Positions 19,470-28,534 of a stretch of DNA of 64,000 bases are shown here, in pieces. This DNA comes from an uncultured Bacteroidaceae bacterium. GTDB lineage: Bacteria; Bacteroidota; Bacteroidia; Bacteroidales; Bacteroidaceae. The stretch covers positions 1-64,000 of the forward strand of contig CAJORF010000066.1 of assembly GCA_905236985.1 (NCBI GenBank), read 5' to 3'. Made by a program: the position numbers and the translations under genes. Each line of letters opens with the position of its first letter. Position 1 is the stretch's first letter. The notes under the pieces are model-generated. The model was not told the DNA's origin, searched no databases, and was given only the letters and a program-made list of their open reading frames with translations.

Positions 19470-20786
19470 TCACCACACAATTTTATATTGAACATCCTCA
19501 GAACCTGTTTTTTTCATTGTAACAAGTCCTGAAGAGCTGTTAAAGGACCAAGAGGTATAATCCTCATAACAGAGATTACCATTATAATCATAAATGTCAA
19601 AGACATTGTCCTTTTTGAAAAGCATCGCATATTTTCCCACTGGAGCATAAGTACAAAGATTACCATGTTGTAGAATAGTTTTCAACACCTTCCCCCGATT
19701 ATCCACCAAGTAGGCATCACCATCTTTCACACACCATGTGCGCCCCTTGTAAAAATCACATATTGCATTTTGATAAATCATTGGTACGGCTTCCTCTCCC
19801 TTTTCATCAATAAATCCACAACGGCCTGTGACTTTTGAGAATACTAGAGAACGGCCTTCATGATATGGGTATGCAACACTATATTTCCCATACGGAATAA
19901 CAAGACTTCCTTTCTCATTAACAAAACCTGCTGTCATTGTTTTTTCATTGAAAGACATCATTAACCCTGATTGTGCTGGCTGTTTGCATCTGACCATCCA
20001 TTCGTATAGAGAAGGGTAATGGGCGTAGTCCATCTGTTTTTCATCCAGGGGAAACTTAGTAGCAAGATTGACCGCGTTCTGATTATGTGCAAAGTAGTTC
20101 TTCGCAATAAACCATGTAACTTCTTTGTCTCGAACTTTTTTGTCTAAGAAACTGCAACCCTGTTGATTGATTTCCATGACAACCATATAGTATTGTGCAT
20201 CAAAATTTCCAAAATCTGCGTATGCGAGCTTGCGGAACATCTTAAACGCATCATTGTATTTCCGATTGGAATATAGCTCAAGTGCCTTACCAAGAGAAAT
20301 GTCTGATGAGAAATCAATAATCTTTGCAATTTGCCCTTCAAGGACATAGAAGATATCTGTGACATTATACATAAGTTGACCGCTCAGCGCCAAATCCGCA
20401 CTAACAAAACATGGTGGGGTCTCATCTTTGAATGCAGTAGGTTCAACGAAATCAGGTCTAACCTTGACATTTGACATGTCATATTTTTGACCATGCGGGA
20501 TGGCGTCTCTAAATAAACACATGTAAGAGTGTATTTCCTGTGTGCCATTGGTAAGCAGTTGAGATTGGTCGTTGGCCACAGCATCTTGGATAATCTTATC
20601 ATCAACTAGGCACTTCATCTTTACACTTGCAAGTTTCATTGCTTGCTCGCGATATTCTATTTCGTCCGTATTACACCATTGCCGCATTGCAATTCCGAAC
20701 TTTTGAACAATGTCAACAGGTTGCTGGGCTTGTGCATTGGAGGCAATCAGCCCTATTAACGATAAAGCGAAGATATATTTTCTCAT
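19470..20786 (-). CDS. Exported WG-repeat-containing protein
   Basis: Signal peptide; repeats AGFVNEKGSLVIPYGKYSVAYPYHEGRSLV / CGFIDEKGEEAVPMIYQNAICDFYKGRTWC. Confidence 0.75.
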   Translation of the reverse strand: MRKYIFALSLIGLIASNAQAQQPVDIVQKFGIAMRQWCNTDEIEYREQAMKLASVKMKCLVDDKIIQDAVANDQSQLLTNGTQEIHSYMCLFRDAIPHGQKYDMSNVKVRPDFVEPTAFKDETPPCFVSADLALSGQLMYNVTDIFYVLEGQIAKIIDFSSDISLGKALELYSNRKYNDAFKMFRKLAYADFGNFDAQYYMVVMEINQQGCSFLDKKVRDKEVTWFIAKNYFAHNQNAVNLATKFPLDEKQMDYAHYPSLYEWMVRCKQPAQSGLMMSFNEKTMTAGFVNEKGSLVIPYGKYSVAYPYHEGRSLVFSKVTGRCGFIDEKGEEAVPMIYQNAICDFYKGRTWCVKDGDAYLVDNRGKVLKTILQHGNLCTYAPVGKYAMLFKKDNVFDIYDYNGNLCYEDYTSWSFNSSSGLVTMKKTGSEDVQYKIVW

Positions 20787-21598
20787 TTGTTGTAGATGTA
20801 ATTTAAAAATTCTGTTTTTTCTTCATTTGTCACTTTCTCTAATGAGTTAATAAGCCATCCAGCATTATAATTCTCACGTTCAAAGTGGCTGATTGTAAAT
20901 TTATATCCCGGCACTTGGTAGAAAATAAACTCCAATGGCTTGACATATTCAATATCTAATACGCCGGCATAGACATAAGCATAAAATACCGTTGTCGGGT
21001 CAACGCTGAAATACTTTTGTTTATAATTCAATATGTAGTCATCCTTTTCTGTTGTAATGCGATGTAATGACATAAAATTTGTTTCATGGTCATCTGGCAT
21101 CAGCATAATACTTTCTTTCTGTAAAGATGGCGTAAGGTTGAAAATGCTTCCCTCAGCTTTAGCAATTACCCATTTATACATCTTGCTACGACGATTTTCT
21201 ACGTTCAGATATAGTGTAAATACAACATCTTTCCCCTTTAGCTTTCCATGACAAGAAGCCTTGGCAATCCAAATAGAATCTTGGTAATGCAATAAAATAC
21301 TATCCTGTATAACTTTCTCTGCAAAAGCTTTGGCTTCTACAAATGCAGAATCTTCGATCGACTTGAACATCTCCCCATTGAATAATACCAAAAGATTATT
21401 CAACTTCGCATCTTCACTGTCAGTTTTGATATCAGGACGTAATTCTTTCCCATTGAATCGGTCAAAGAATTCGTCCACAAGCTTTACTCTGGTCTTGTAC
21501 AAATCGTCATTAAGCAATCCACCAATAATTTGGGCATTTATTAAGTTGGTAGTTGACAACATCAAGACTACTCCGATTATTCTTTTCAGATTTCTCAT
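20783..21598 (-). CDS. Hypothetical exported protein
   Basis: Signal peptide MRNLKRIIGVVLMLSTTNLINAQ; 4-bp overlap with the WG-repeat gene. Confidence 0.6.
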   Translation of the reverse strand: MRNLKRIIGVVLMLSTTNLINAQIIGGLLNDDLYKTRVKLVDEFFDRFNGKELRPDIKTDSEDAKLNNLLVLFNGEMFKSIEDSAFVEAKAFAEKVIQDSILLHYQDSIWIAKASCHGKLKGKDVVFTLYLNVENRRSKMYKWVIAKAEGSIFNLTPSLQKESIMLMPDDHETNFMSLHRITTEKDDYILNYKQKYFSVDPTTVFYAYVYAGVLDIEYVKPLEFIFYQVPGYKFTISHFERENYNAGWLINSLEKVTNEEKTEFLNYIYNK

Positions 21599-21760
21599 TT
21601 TTGTTAAAATGCTCAGTATTAGTATTTATATTCTAATTTGTTTGAAAGCGTTAGGGTGAACAAGCGCCAGTATTCTCACTCACAATATACAACACCCTTA
21701 TTGTATCGACTTCTATTGTACCGTAGTACATTTTGAGTCCATCTCAACAGTAATATGATT

Positions 21761-21794
21761 TGTCTGTGCATCGCAAAAAAACGATGCACAGACA
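21761..21794. terminator. Hairpin between two minus-strand gene groups
   Basis: TGTCTGTGCATCG-caaaaaaa-CGATGCACAGACA, 13-bp perfect stem. Confidence 0.55.
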
Positions 21795-21822
21795 TAAAAA
21801 TAATATGAGAGACGCTAATCTT

Positions 21823-22428
21823 TCATAATCGCTGTGTGTCAGTTGCCGTGACATCACCCAGCATAACAATGTATTCCTCGCCGTCTACTGTTTGCTCAAC
21901 TTTGACATAGCATTTTACACGCTTACGAGTAATATCCTTATATACGGGTCTGCCATCTCGATAGCCGCAAAAAGACTGTTCAAAATAAACGGTACAAACA
22001 TAGGTGTCCTCACTGATTGGCTGTAGTTCGCTTATCTTCATAGCAGACACATCCGTCGTTTGCATGACAACCTTTGAGTAACTAAGCCTGTTTATCAGAT
22101 TAGAGAAATACTGCTTCATCAGATAAGAATAGGGATTATTTCTGTTCACAGAAGTAACCTCCATTGTGACACCATCACGAATGCGGCCGTCTTCCTCATA
22201 GGAATCTCCCTGACCGATAAATAGCTTCAATGCTACAGTACGATAAAAGAGACGATTATTTTTTTTGTTTTGAGGGTTGGCCATATATTCTATATGGTCA
22301 CACATCTGCCAGACTTTTTCGGCGCAGCGTCGTTTTAGCATTTCGTCGGCAGAACTTTGGGCTTGAACGGAAACACAAGCCAACAGCATCACTCCCGCCA
22401 TTAAAATTCTTGAAAAAATCGTTTTCAT
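21823..22428 (-). CDS. Hypothetical exported protein (possibly NTF2-like)
   Basis: 201 aa, signal peptide MKTIFSRILMAGVMLLACVSVQAQ. Confidence 0.55.
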   Translation of the reverse strand: MKTIFSRILMAGVMLLACVSVQAQSSADEMLKRRCAEKVWQMCDHIEYMANPQNKKNNRLFYRTVALKLFIGQGDSYEEDGRIRDGVTMEVTSVNRNNPYSYLMKQYFSNLINRLSYSKVVMQTTDVSAMKISELQPISEDTYVCTVYFEQSFCGYRDGRPVYKDITRKRVKCYVKVEQTVDGEEYIVMLGDVTATDTQRL

Positions 22429-22437
22429 AAGGATTGT

Positions 22438-23676
22438 CTATTTTTTGTAATATTCACGTACTCGCATTTCGGAAAATCTGTTATCAGAAGTAAATTTACC
22501 ATCAATAGGAACGACTTTCAATAAAATCCTGCTTGTAGATATTCTATTAAAGAATACATCAACAGATTCTTTGTCTATTACTTGGTCTACATCTTGCCCC
22601 AATACTTTAATCGTGGCATCGCTTATAAATACTTTCTTTAATTTGTTAGCAACTGCTACACGCTTTTCTAATGGAACTTTCTTGTCGATGATATAATCCA
22701 AGTATAGTGATAGCGTGTTATTACCATCATCTGTTCGTTCATCCTTTGAGGTCTGTTCTTTCTTTTTGACTTTCTCATCTGGCTCTTCACGCTGTTGTTT
22801 TCTGGGTTGTGATGCAGAAGATATGTTTGGACGGAAAATAGGCGTTTGTGTCCCTGGACGACGCATTTCTTTGTTAATCTCCTTTACATACAGCCCTACT
22901 TCATTGAAGAACGATTTCCATTCGATTTTCCCACTTTCGGATCTCTGGTTGAACAACTCCACAAAGCAAGCAGTATAGTCATCCAAACCTCCAAAGTCCC
23001 CAAAACCAACCGCACCCCATGAAGATTCGCTTGGGGATGCAGAAGTAGCGATTAAATCGCCTGTGTTTTCAAGGAATAACTCTTGGATTGCCTGAACTCC
23101 TGTACTTGCAACAAAAGCATTTCCATAATTGACGGTTGTATGGAATGACGGTGCACTCTTTATGGTCATAATGGGGTCTTTACTGTTACAGCACATTCCG
23201 ATAGTTATTGTCAAACGTGCTCCTTTTGACTTCAATGTATTATGAACCCATTCAAGTGGAATAAGTCTGCTGTCAGAATTTTGTGCCAAAAACATTTGAG
23301 GGAATGGATGAGCATTCACATCTTCTTTCTCAGGTCTTCCACCATGACCAATATAATAGAACACAACTATGTCTTCTGGGTCACAGTTTAGATTATTAAC
23401 TGCTTTCTTGCAATTCTCTGGCGAGGTTGATGTGTCCCAGTAGTCTTGTATATCGGATGTATAGCCCTTTTCAGCCAAAGCTGCATTGACCACGTTGATA
23501 AACTTGGAATATAGCACTTTGCGCCCAACTTTATCCATTTCTCCGATACCACGTTGACGCCCCAGATTATCATACCACTTATCTGTAGTGTCAACGAAAG
23601 TTAGCCAATGTATTGTCTTGGCGTTAGCCGTCATTGTGATAATGGCAGCCAAAATCATTATCAATGTCTTTCTCAT
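22438..23676 (-). CDS. Exported caspase-like cysteine peptidase (clan CD, C14-like)
   Basis: Signal peptide; His motif DIVVFYYIGHGG; Cys motif RLTITIGMCCNS. Confidence 0.78.
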   Translation of the reverse strand: MRKTLIMILAAIITMTANAKTIHWLTFVDTTDKWYDNLGRQRGIGEMDKVGRKVLYSKFINVVNAALAEKGYTSDIQDYWDTSTSPENCKKAVNNLNCDPEDIVVFYYIGHGGRPEKEDVNAHPFPQMFLAQNSDSRLIPLEWVHNTLKSKGARLTITIGMCCNSKDPIMTIKSAPSFHTTVNYGNAFVASTGVQAIQELFLENTGDLIATSASPSESSWGAVGFGDFGGLDDYTACFVELFNQRSESGKIEWKSFFNEVGLYVKEINKEMRRPGTQTPIFRPNISSASQPRKQQREEPDEKVKKKEQTSKDERTDDGNNTLSLYLDYIIDKKVPLEKRVAVANKLKKVFISDATIKVLGQDVDQVIDKESVDVFFNRISTSRILLKVVPIDGKFTSDNRFSEMRVREYYKK

Positions 23677-24194
23677 TTTTCTTCTTCTTTTAGGATTTCT
23701 GTTAATTTTTGATTCTCAGGAAACGCAAGAAGCGCATATTTTAATATCTCGGTATTCAGCAAGTCAAATCTTCTCAATGGCTTGTTATCCTTTCCTACGA
23801 GCATCCATTTGTGAAGTCTGAAATCATATTGCGCTGTGACAATTTGCTTTCTTGCTGTAAATTTCACAAAAAGATAAGTATGGAAATGACCTAACACTTC
23901 TGTATCGGCTGTATAGTTACAGGTGTCACCCACTAAATAGCGAACAACGGCACGATCATCAGTTCCAAGTTTTTTTATCGTAGCTGAATCACAGCCGATT
24001 TCAATTGTCCTAGCTTTTAAGATGATTTTGGCAATGCTGTCGCCAACAGCCTTTCGTAGCATTACTTCAGTTCTTTGCATGGGAGTGTAGTCTGTTTCAT
24101 TTTTCTTGTTTCTGGCAGAACAAGAGATAGTCGCGAATAACAGAGTCACTAACTCTATTATTGCTAAATGTTTGAACAAGGTGTTTAATCTCAT
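23673..24194 (-). CDS. Hypothetical lipoprotein
   Basis: Lipobox-like LLFATISCSARNK; 4-bp overlap with the caspase-like gene. Confidence 0.55.
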   Translation of the reverse strand: MRLNTLFKHLAIIELVTLLFATISCSARNKKNETDYTPMQRTEVMLRKAVGDSIAKIILKARTIEIGCDSATIKKLGTDDRAVVRYLVGDTCNYTADTEVLGHFHTYLFVKFTARKQIVTAQYDFRLHKWMLVGKDNKPLRRFDLLNTEILKYALLAFPENQKLTEILKEEEK

Positions 24195-24206
24195 AAATGT
24201 AATATT

Positions 24207-24977
24207 TTAGAATCCAAATGATGTATATAGGTTCAGAGTGCCATGCTTAGATTTAACTCCCTCATAAGGTTTGTATCCCCCATAGGCGATATAGCCAGGA
24301 TTGAAATAATTAAAGAAATCATGTTCGTAACGCAACAACAGAGATATATGAGAAAATGAGTTGATAACCCCCAGACCCAACACACCTGAAAAACCATTGC
24401 TAATCGATTTACTATCACTATAATCTCCTCGTACACGAAAAACATAATTATACTTTGCTCCAGCTTCAACTATGACATTAAATTTTTTACTAGTAAAATC
24501 ACCGATTCTGGTTTTAAGTAAAAGAGTTGGAACTACCATTTGTTTATCATAGCTCTTATAATCATCTTGACCTGCAACTTTTAATTTCCAGTTTTGCTTT
24601 TCATAGTCAATCTGAAAATCAAAACCGATGGGATAAATGTATGAGAGATAGCCTATATGATAACCTACAGAAATATTTTGGACACCCCAATCCCACCATT
24701 TAACTTTAATGTCGCCATTCGGAGAATCTATAGTTTTTAGTACATCAAACCTTGCTCGGAATGAAGGTATCCACCATCGATTCCTATTACAAAAATCTAT
24801 TCCCTTTTCTCCTGTACTCCCTATTACCAAAGATTTAACATTTTCTGCAAACCATCCATAAGCATTGTTCGTAGTAGTAATTACGGGGCCATATTCCCAC
24901 AACCCACGTGTCACTTGAGCACTTGTCGGCTCTGTTAACAAGGGAAACAATAATGAGAACAAAAGTATTCTTTTCAT
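24207..24977 (-). CDS. Predicted outer-membrane beta-barrel protein
   Basis: Signal peptide, alternating aromatic strands, C-terminal SFGF. Confidence 0.6.
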   Translation of the reverse strand: MKRILLFSLLFPLLTEPTSAQVTRGLWEYGPVITTTNNAYGWFAENVKSLVIGSTGEKGIDFCNRNRWWIPSFRARFDVLKTIDSPNGDIKVKWWDWGVQNISVGYHIGYLSYIYPIGFDFQIDYEKQNWKLKVAGQDDYKSYDKQMVVPTLLLKTRIGDFTSKKFNVIVEAGAKYNYVFRVRGDYSDSKSISNGFSGVLGLGVINSFSHISLLLRYEHDFFNYFNPGYIAYGGYKPYEGVKSKHGTLNLYTSFGF

Positions 24978-25045
24978 ACCATTGGTAATTCTTGTTCACC
25001 CAACAAGAAATGATTAAATACTCCAATATGTTTACGGCAGTACAC

Positions 25046-25141
25046 AAAAAAGCGTGGGTGACTGTACTTGTTGCCCGTCCCACGATCTTGGCGTCTCGCA
25101 TTGCCCATCCAGTCGAAACGGTGCAACGCAGAAGCCCACGC
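25046..25141 (-). ncRNA. Candidate structured RNA / leader element ending in terminator-like stem plus U-tract
   Basis: Minus strand: GCGTGGG ... CCCACGC closing stem followed by TTTTTT; nested GCGTTGC/GCAATGC stem; lies between a predicted promoter and the 24977 start codon. Confidence 0.5.
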
Positions 25142-25397
25142 GAGGAGATATGATATATTATGCACGTCAGCAACCTTATATAAATAAGGTGTACCGAGGG
25201 CATACATTACATATTCCCACATTGGACATCTACCGTTGCTTTGTTATTGACTGGATTTGAGTTTGCGAGACTTCAGATCGTCAAAGAACAAAGCGCTGAG
25301 TAAACGCCTTTTATGTATATGCGTCCCACCCGCCCAGCTTCTGCTCATTAGAGCTTTTTAGAACATAACAACATCCACTTTCGTGGTTAGGACGGTG

Positions 25398-25430
25398 CAA
25401 AGATAAACAATAAATCGGTATCTGTGGCAA
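25398..25430 (-). promoter_or_regulatory. Predicted promoter for the leader RNA and caspase-like gene set
   Basis: Minus-strand TATCTTTG (25405-25398), TTG at 25430-25428, 22-nt spacer. Confidence 0.5.
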
Positions 25431-25534
25431 AAAAGTCAAAAAAAATACTTGAAAAAATCAAAAGAAGCTATTTCCTTGACGAGCCTGCATATAATCGCAA
25501 CGGCTGATACGTATAGGCAAATCAGCTGATACGT

Positions 25535-25582
25535 CTAAAGGAACGGACTGTTTGACCCGGGGCAAACAGTCCGTTCCTTTAG
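25535..25582. terminator. 20-bp perfect inverted repeat downstream of ftsZ, likely dcw operon terminator
   Basis: CTAAAGGAACGGACTGTTTG-acccgggg-CAAACAGTCCGTTCCTTTAG. Confidence 0.65.
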
Positions 25583-25695
25583 GCGAACTCTTAAACTACG
25601 CTAACGTAATCTTGCACATCCTCAGTAATCTTCGCTGACAAAGACTACGATCAACGCAAGCGATCAATATAAGTTGAAAAGAAGGAAACTGGGGA

Positions 25696-27039
25696 TCAGA
25701 AGGTGATGGTGAACGGTGGAGTGTCGGAGGCACCTGTTTCGGTGGCTCCATCCTCCTGTGCGTTTTCGGCAGCTGCCTTCTCCTGAATGCGCTTGAGCTC
25801 GTCCTTCTTGCGCTCGGCAGTGGGTGTGGATTCCACCATGGAGATGAGGTCGTCGTTGTCGAGGTCTTTGTCCGCAAAGATGAAGATCTGACGGCGCGGC
25901 TTCTGCGGGCGGTTCTCGTCCTCGGTGTAGTAGATGCGACGGCGGTCGTCGTTGTTCTCCTTCTCCTCTTCAAGCCGACGCTGTTCCTCTTCCTGCTCGC
26001 GCGTGAGACGTTCCGAGCGGTCGGTGCGGTTGGTATCGAGCCCGGGTACGTTCTGGAGACCAAAGCCCGAGGCGAGGAGGGTGATCTTGACCTTAGTACC
26101 CAAGGCATCATCGGTGCCAAGTCCCCACTTCACCTCGACGGTGTCCTGATTGAACTTGCTCATGAACTCATCGACTTCATTCATCTCCTCCATGGTGAGC
26201 TGTTCGCTCTCGTTGTTGCGGCTGAAGGTGATGTAGAAGAGGACTTTCTTGGAGTTGAAGATATCGTTGTTGTTGAGCAAGGGGCTGTGGAGAGCTTGCT
26301 GGAAAGCCTTGGTGACACGGTTCTCACCTTCGCCATAGCCCGTGGACATGATGGCTACGCCACCGTCCTTGAGTACGGTCTTGACATCTTGGAAGTCGAG
26401 GTTGATGAGGCCGCGCATGGTGATGATCTCCGCGATGCTCTTGGCAGCGACGCTGAGCGTGTCATCGGCCTTGGCAAAGCCGTTGAGCACGGTGAGCTCA
26501 GGATATATTTCGCGCAGACGTTCGTTGTTGATGACGAGGAGCGCATCGACGTGCTTGGCCATCTCCTCGACGCCATCGAGCGCCTGGTCGATCTTCTTGT
26601 GTCCTTCGAAACGGAAGGGGATGGTGACGATGCCTACCGTGAGGATCTCCATCTCGCGTGCGCACTGGGCTACGATGGGTGCTGCGCCAGTGCCTGTGCC
26701 GCCGCCCATGCCTGCCGTGATGAAGGCCATGCGTGTGCCGTCAGTGAAGAGCTCGCGGATCTGGGGCAGGGAGTCGAGGGCTGCCTTGCGACCTACTTCA
26801 GGACGGTTACCTGCTCCGAGACCCTCGCCCATCTGCAGCTTGGTAGGGACTGGGGAGTCGGTGAGTGCCTTGCTATCCGTGTTGCAGAGGACGTATGTGA
26901 CGTCGTGGATGCCTTCGTTGAACATGTGGGTGACAGCGTTGCCACCACCACCGCCGACACCAACGACCTTGATGATGCTGGGGTTATTGGCCTTGAGATT
27001 GAACTGAATTCCTCCAGGTTCGATATTGAAATCTTCCAT
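25696..27039 (-). CDS. ftsZ: Cell division protein FtsZ
   Basis: GGGGGNAVTHM, GGGTGTGAAP tubulin signature. Confidence 0.97.
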   Translation of the reverse strand: MEDFNIEPGGIQFNLKANNPSIIKVVGVGGGGGNAVTHMFNEGIHDVTYVLCNTDSKALTDSPVPTKLQMGEGLGAGNRPEVGRKAALDSLPQIRELFTDGTRMAFITAGMGGGTGTGAAPIVAQCAREMEILTVGIVTIPFRFEGHKKIDQALDGVEEMAKHVDALLVINNERLREIYPELTVLNGFAKADDTLSVAAKSIAEIITMRGLINLDFQDVKTVLKDGGVAIMSTGYGEGENRVTKAFQQALHSPLLNNNDIFNSKKVLFYITFSRNNESEQLTMEEMNEVDEFMSKFNQDTVEVKWGLGTDDALGTKVKITLLASGFGLQNVPGLDTNRTDRSERLTREQEEEQRRLEEEKENNDDRRRIYYTEDENRPQKPRRQIFIFADKDLDNDDLISMVESTPTAERKKDELKRIQEKAAAENAQEDGATETGASDTPPFTITF

Positions 27040-27095
27040 AGCCTAAGGGAAAATGAAAAATGAAAGAGTGAAAAGTGAAAAATGAGAGTTGGAAG

Positions 27096-28496
27096 TTATT
27101 CCTCAACGAGCTTTCCGGCTGTCTCGCGTAACCATTGGCCCATGCGTGAGAAGGCACTGGGTTTCCTGGGCTGCGGTTCTTCTTCAACCTTGGATTGCTC
27201 CGATTCATCGACGGAGACAGACTCAGCTGTGTCGTTGGGCTTATTGTTCTTGTTGGTCTTGACAACGCCGTCTCCTGCTCCTGAGAGGTTCTCGAAGACG
27301 GGATCGTCTTTTGTCTTCTCATCGAAGAGATCGGGCTCTGCGGATCTCTCGCTGGTACATTCCTCGTCGCCGCGACGAAGCATAGCCACGAGGGTGGCAA
27401 GCGTGTTGGTCTGCGGGTCGAGCTTCAGGGAGGTGGTGTATTCAGGTGCGGTAGGCATCTGACGCTTCTTGACTTTGTCGAAATGGTGGTACTTGTCAAA
27501 GGCCATCTCGATGTCGCGCATATTGGCAGCACCGCCCGTGAAGATGATGCCCGAGAGGAGCCGCTCGGAGAAGCCTTTGATCTGTTCCCATACATTGTCG
27601 AGGATTTCCTGCTGACGTGCTTCGATGATGGCACGCAGGCGTCGTTCGTCGGTCTGGCGGTCGTTACTGATGTTAATGGTGCGGTTCTCCAAGCCTTCGC
27701 GCTCTTCGGTGTAGGCAGAGCCGTAGGTACGCTTGAGTGTCTCGGCCTCCTCGTGCTCAATGTGGAGGAGGGATGCGATGTCGTTAGTGATATTGTTACC
27801 ACCGAGTGGGATGACGACGAGGTGGCGCAGGATGTTCTTCTCGTAGATGGCAACCGTGGTGGTCTCAGCACCGAAATCAACCAAGGCACATCCGGAGCGC
27901 TTCTCAGGGTCGGTGAGGAGATAACCGGAGAGAAGGAGCGGTGCGATGAAGAAACCGGCATTCTCAAGTTTGGCTCCAGCAAGACTGCGTGTGATGCCTT
28001 CGCAGAGCGTCTTGCGTGCTACGATGTTCTTGTAGCAGCCCTCAATGCGGTCGGTCATAATGCCGACGGGTTCGTTGGTGAGGTGAGAGCCGACGCGGAA
28101 CTCCTGTGGAACGATGTCGAGAATCTCAGCACCCTGATAATCCTGTTCGCTGTCCTCTTCCTTGAGTCGTTCGACGATATCCTCGGTGATGTTCACCTTG
28201 ACGTCGAACTGACGTCGAACGGTATTGCCGACTGTGCGAAGAGACTGGCCTGCCACGCCGACATACACGCGATGGACAACGACCTTCTGTCGCTCCTCGA
28301 TGCGCTTGACAATAGCGACAATGGCCTGAATGGTCTTGTCGATGTTATATACAACACCCTTGTGAACGCTGTCGGGTGCACTTTCTTTCTCGTAGCCCAA
28401 CACGAGCAGGCTTCCATCAGGTCTCTTCTGCCCAATCATTGCCCGAATGGCAGACGACCCGAGTTCGATGGCGACTATGTTTTTTTCGACTCCCAT
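27096..28496 (-). CDS. ftsA: Cell division protein FtsA
   Basis: Actin-fold motifs, SHS2 region, C-terminal amphipathic MGQWLRETAGKLVEE. Confidence 0.96.
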   Translation of the reverse strand: MGVEKNIVAIELGSSAIRAMIGQKRPDGSLLVLGYEKESAPDSVHKGVVYNIDKTIQAIVAIVKRIEERQKVVVHRVYVGVAGQSLRTVGNTVRRQFDVKVNITEDIVERLKEEDSEQDYQGAEILDIVPQEFRVGSHLTNEPVGIMTDRIEGCYKNIVARKTLCEGITRSLAGAKLENAGFFIAPLLLSGYLLTDPEKRSGCALVDFGAETTTVAIYEKNILRHLVVIPLGGNNITNDIASLLHIEHEEAETLKRTYGSAYTEEREGLENRTINISNDRQTDERRLRAIIEARQQEILDNVWEQIKGFSERLLSGIIFTGGAANMRDIEMAFDKYHHFDKVKKRQMPTAPEYTTSLKLDPQTNTLATLVAMLRRGDEECTSERSAEPDLFDEKTKDDPVFENLSGAGDGVVKTNKNNKPNDTAESVSVDESEQSKVEEEPQPRKPSAFSRMGQWLRETAGKLVEE

Positions 28497-28534
28497 ATAT
28501 TGTATGATTTAAGTTTTAAGTTTAAGGGTTCAGG

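Noticed and set aside
24974-25222. 82-aa ORF upstream of the OM-barrel gene
   Set aside because: Overlaps a strongly structured segment with a terminator-like end; more likely non-coding leader RNA than protein, although not excluded.
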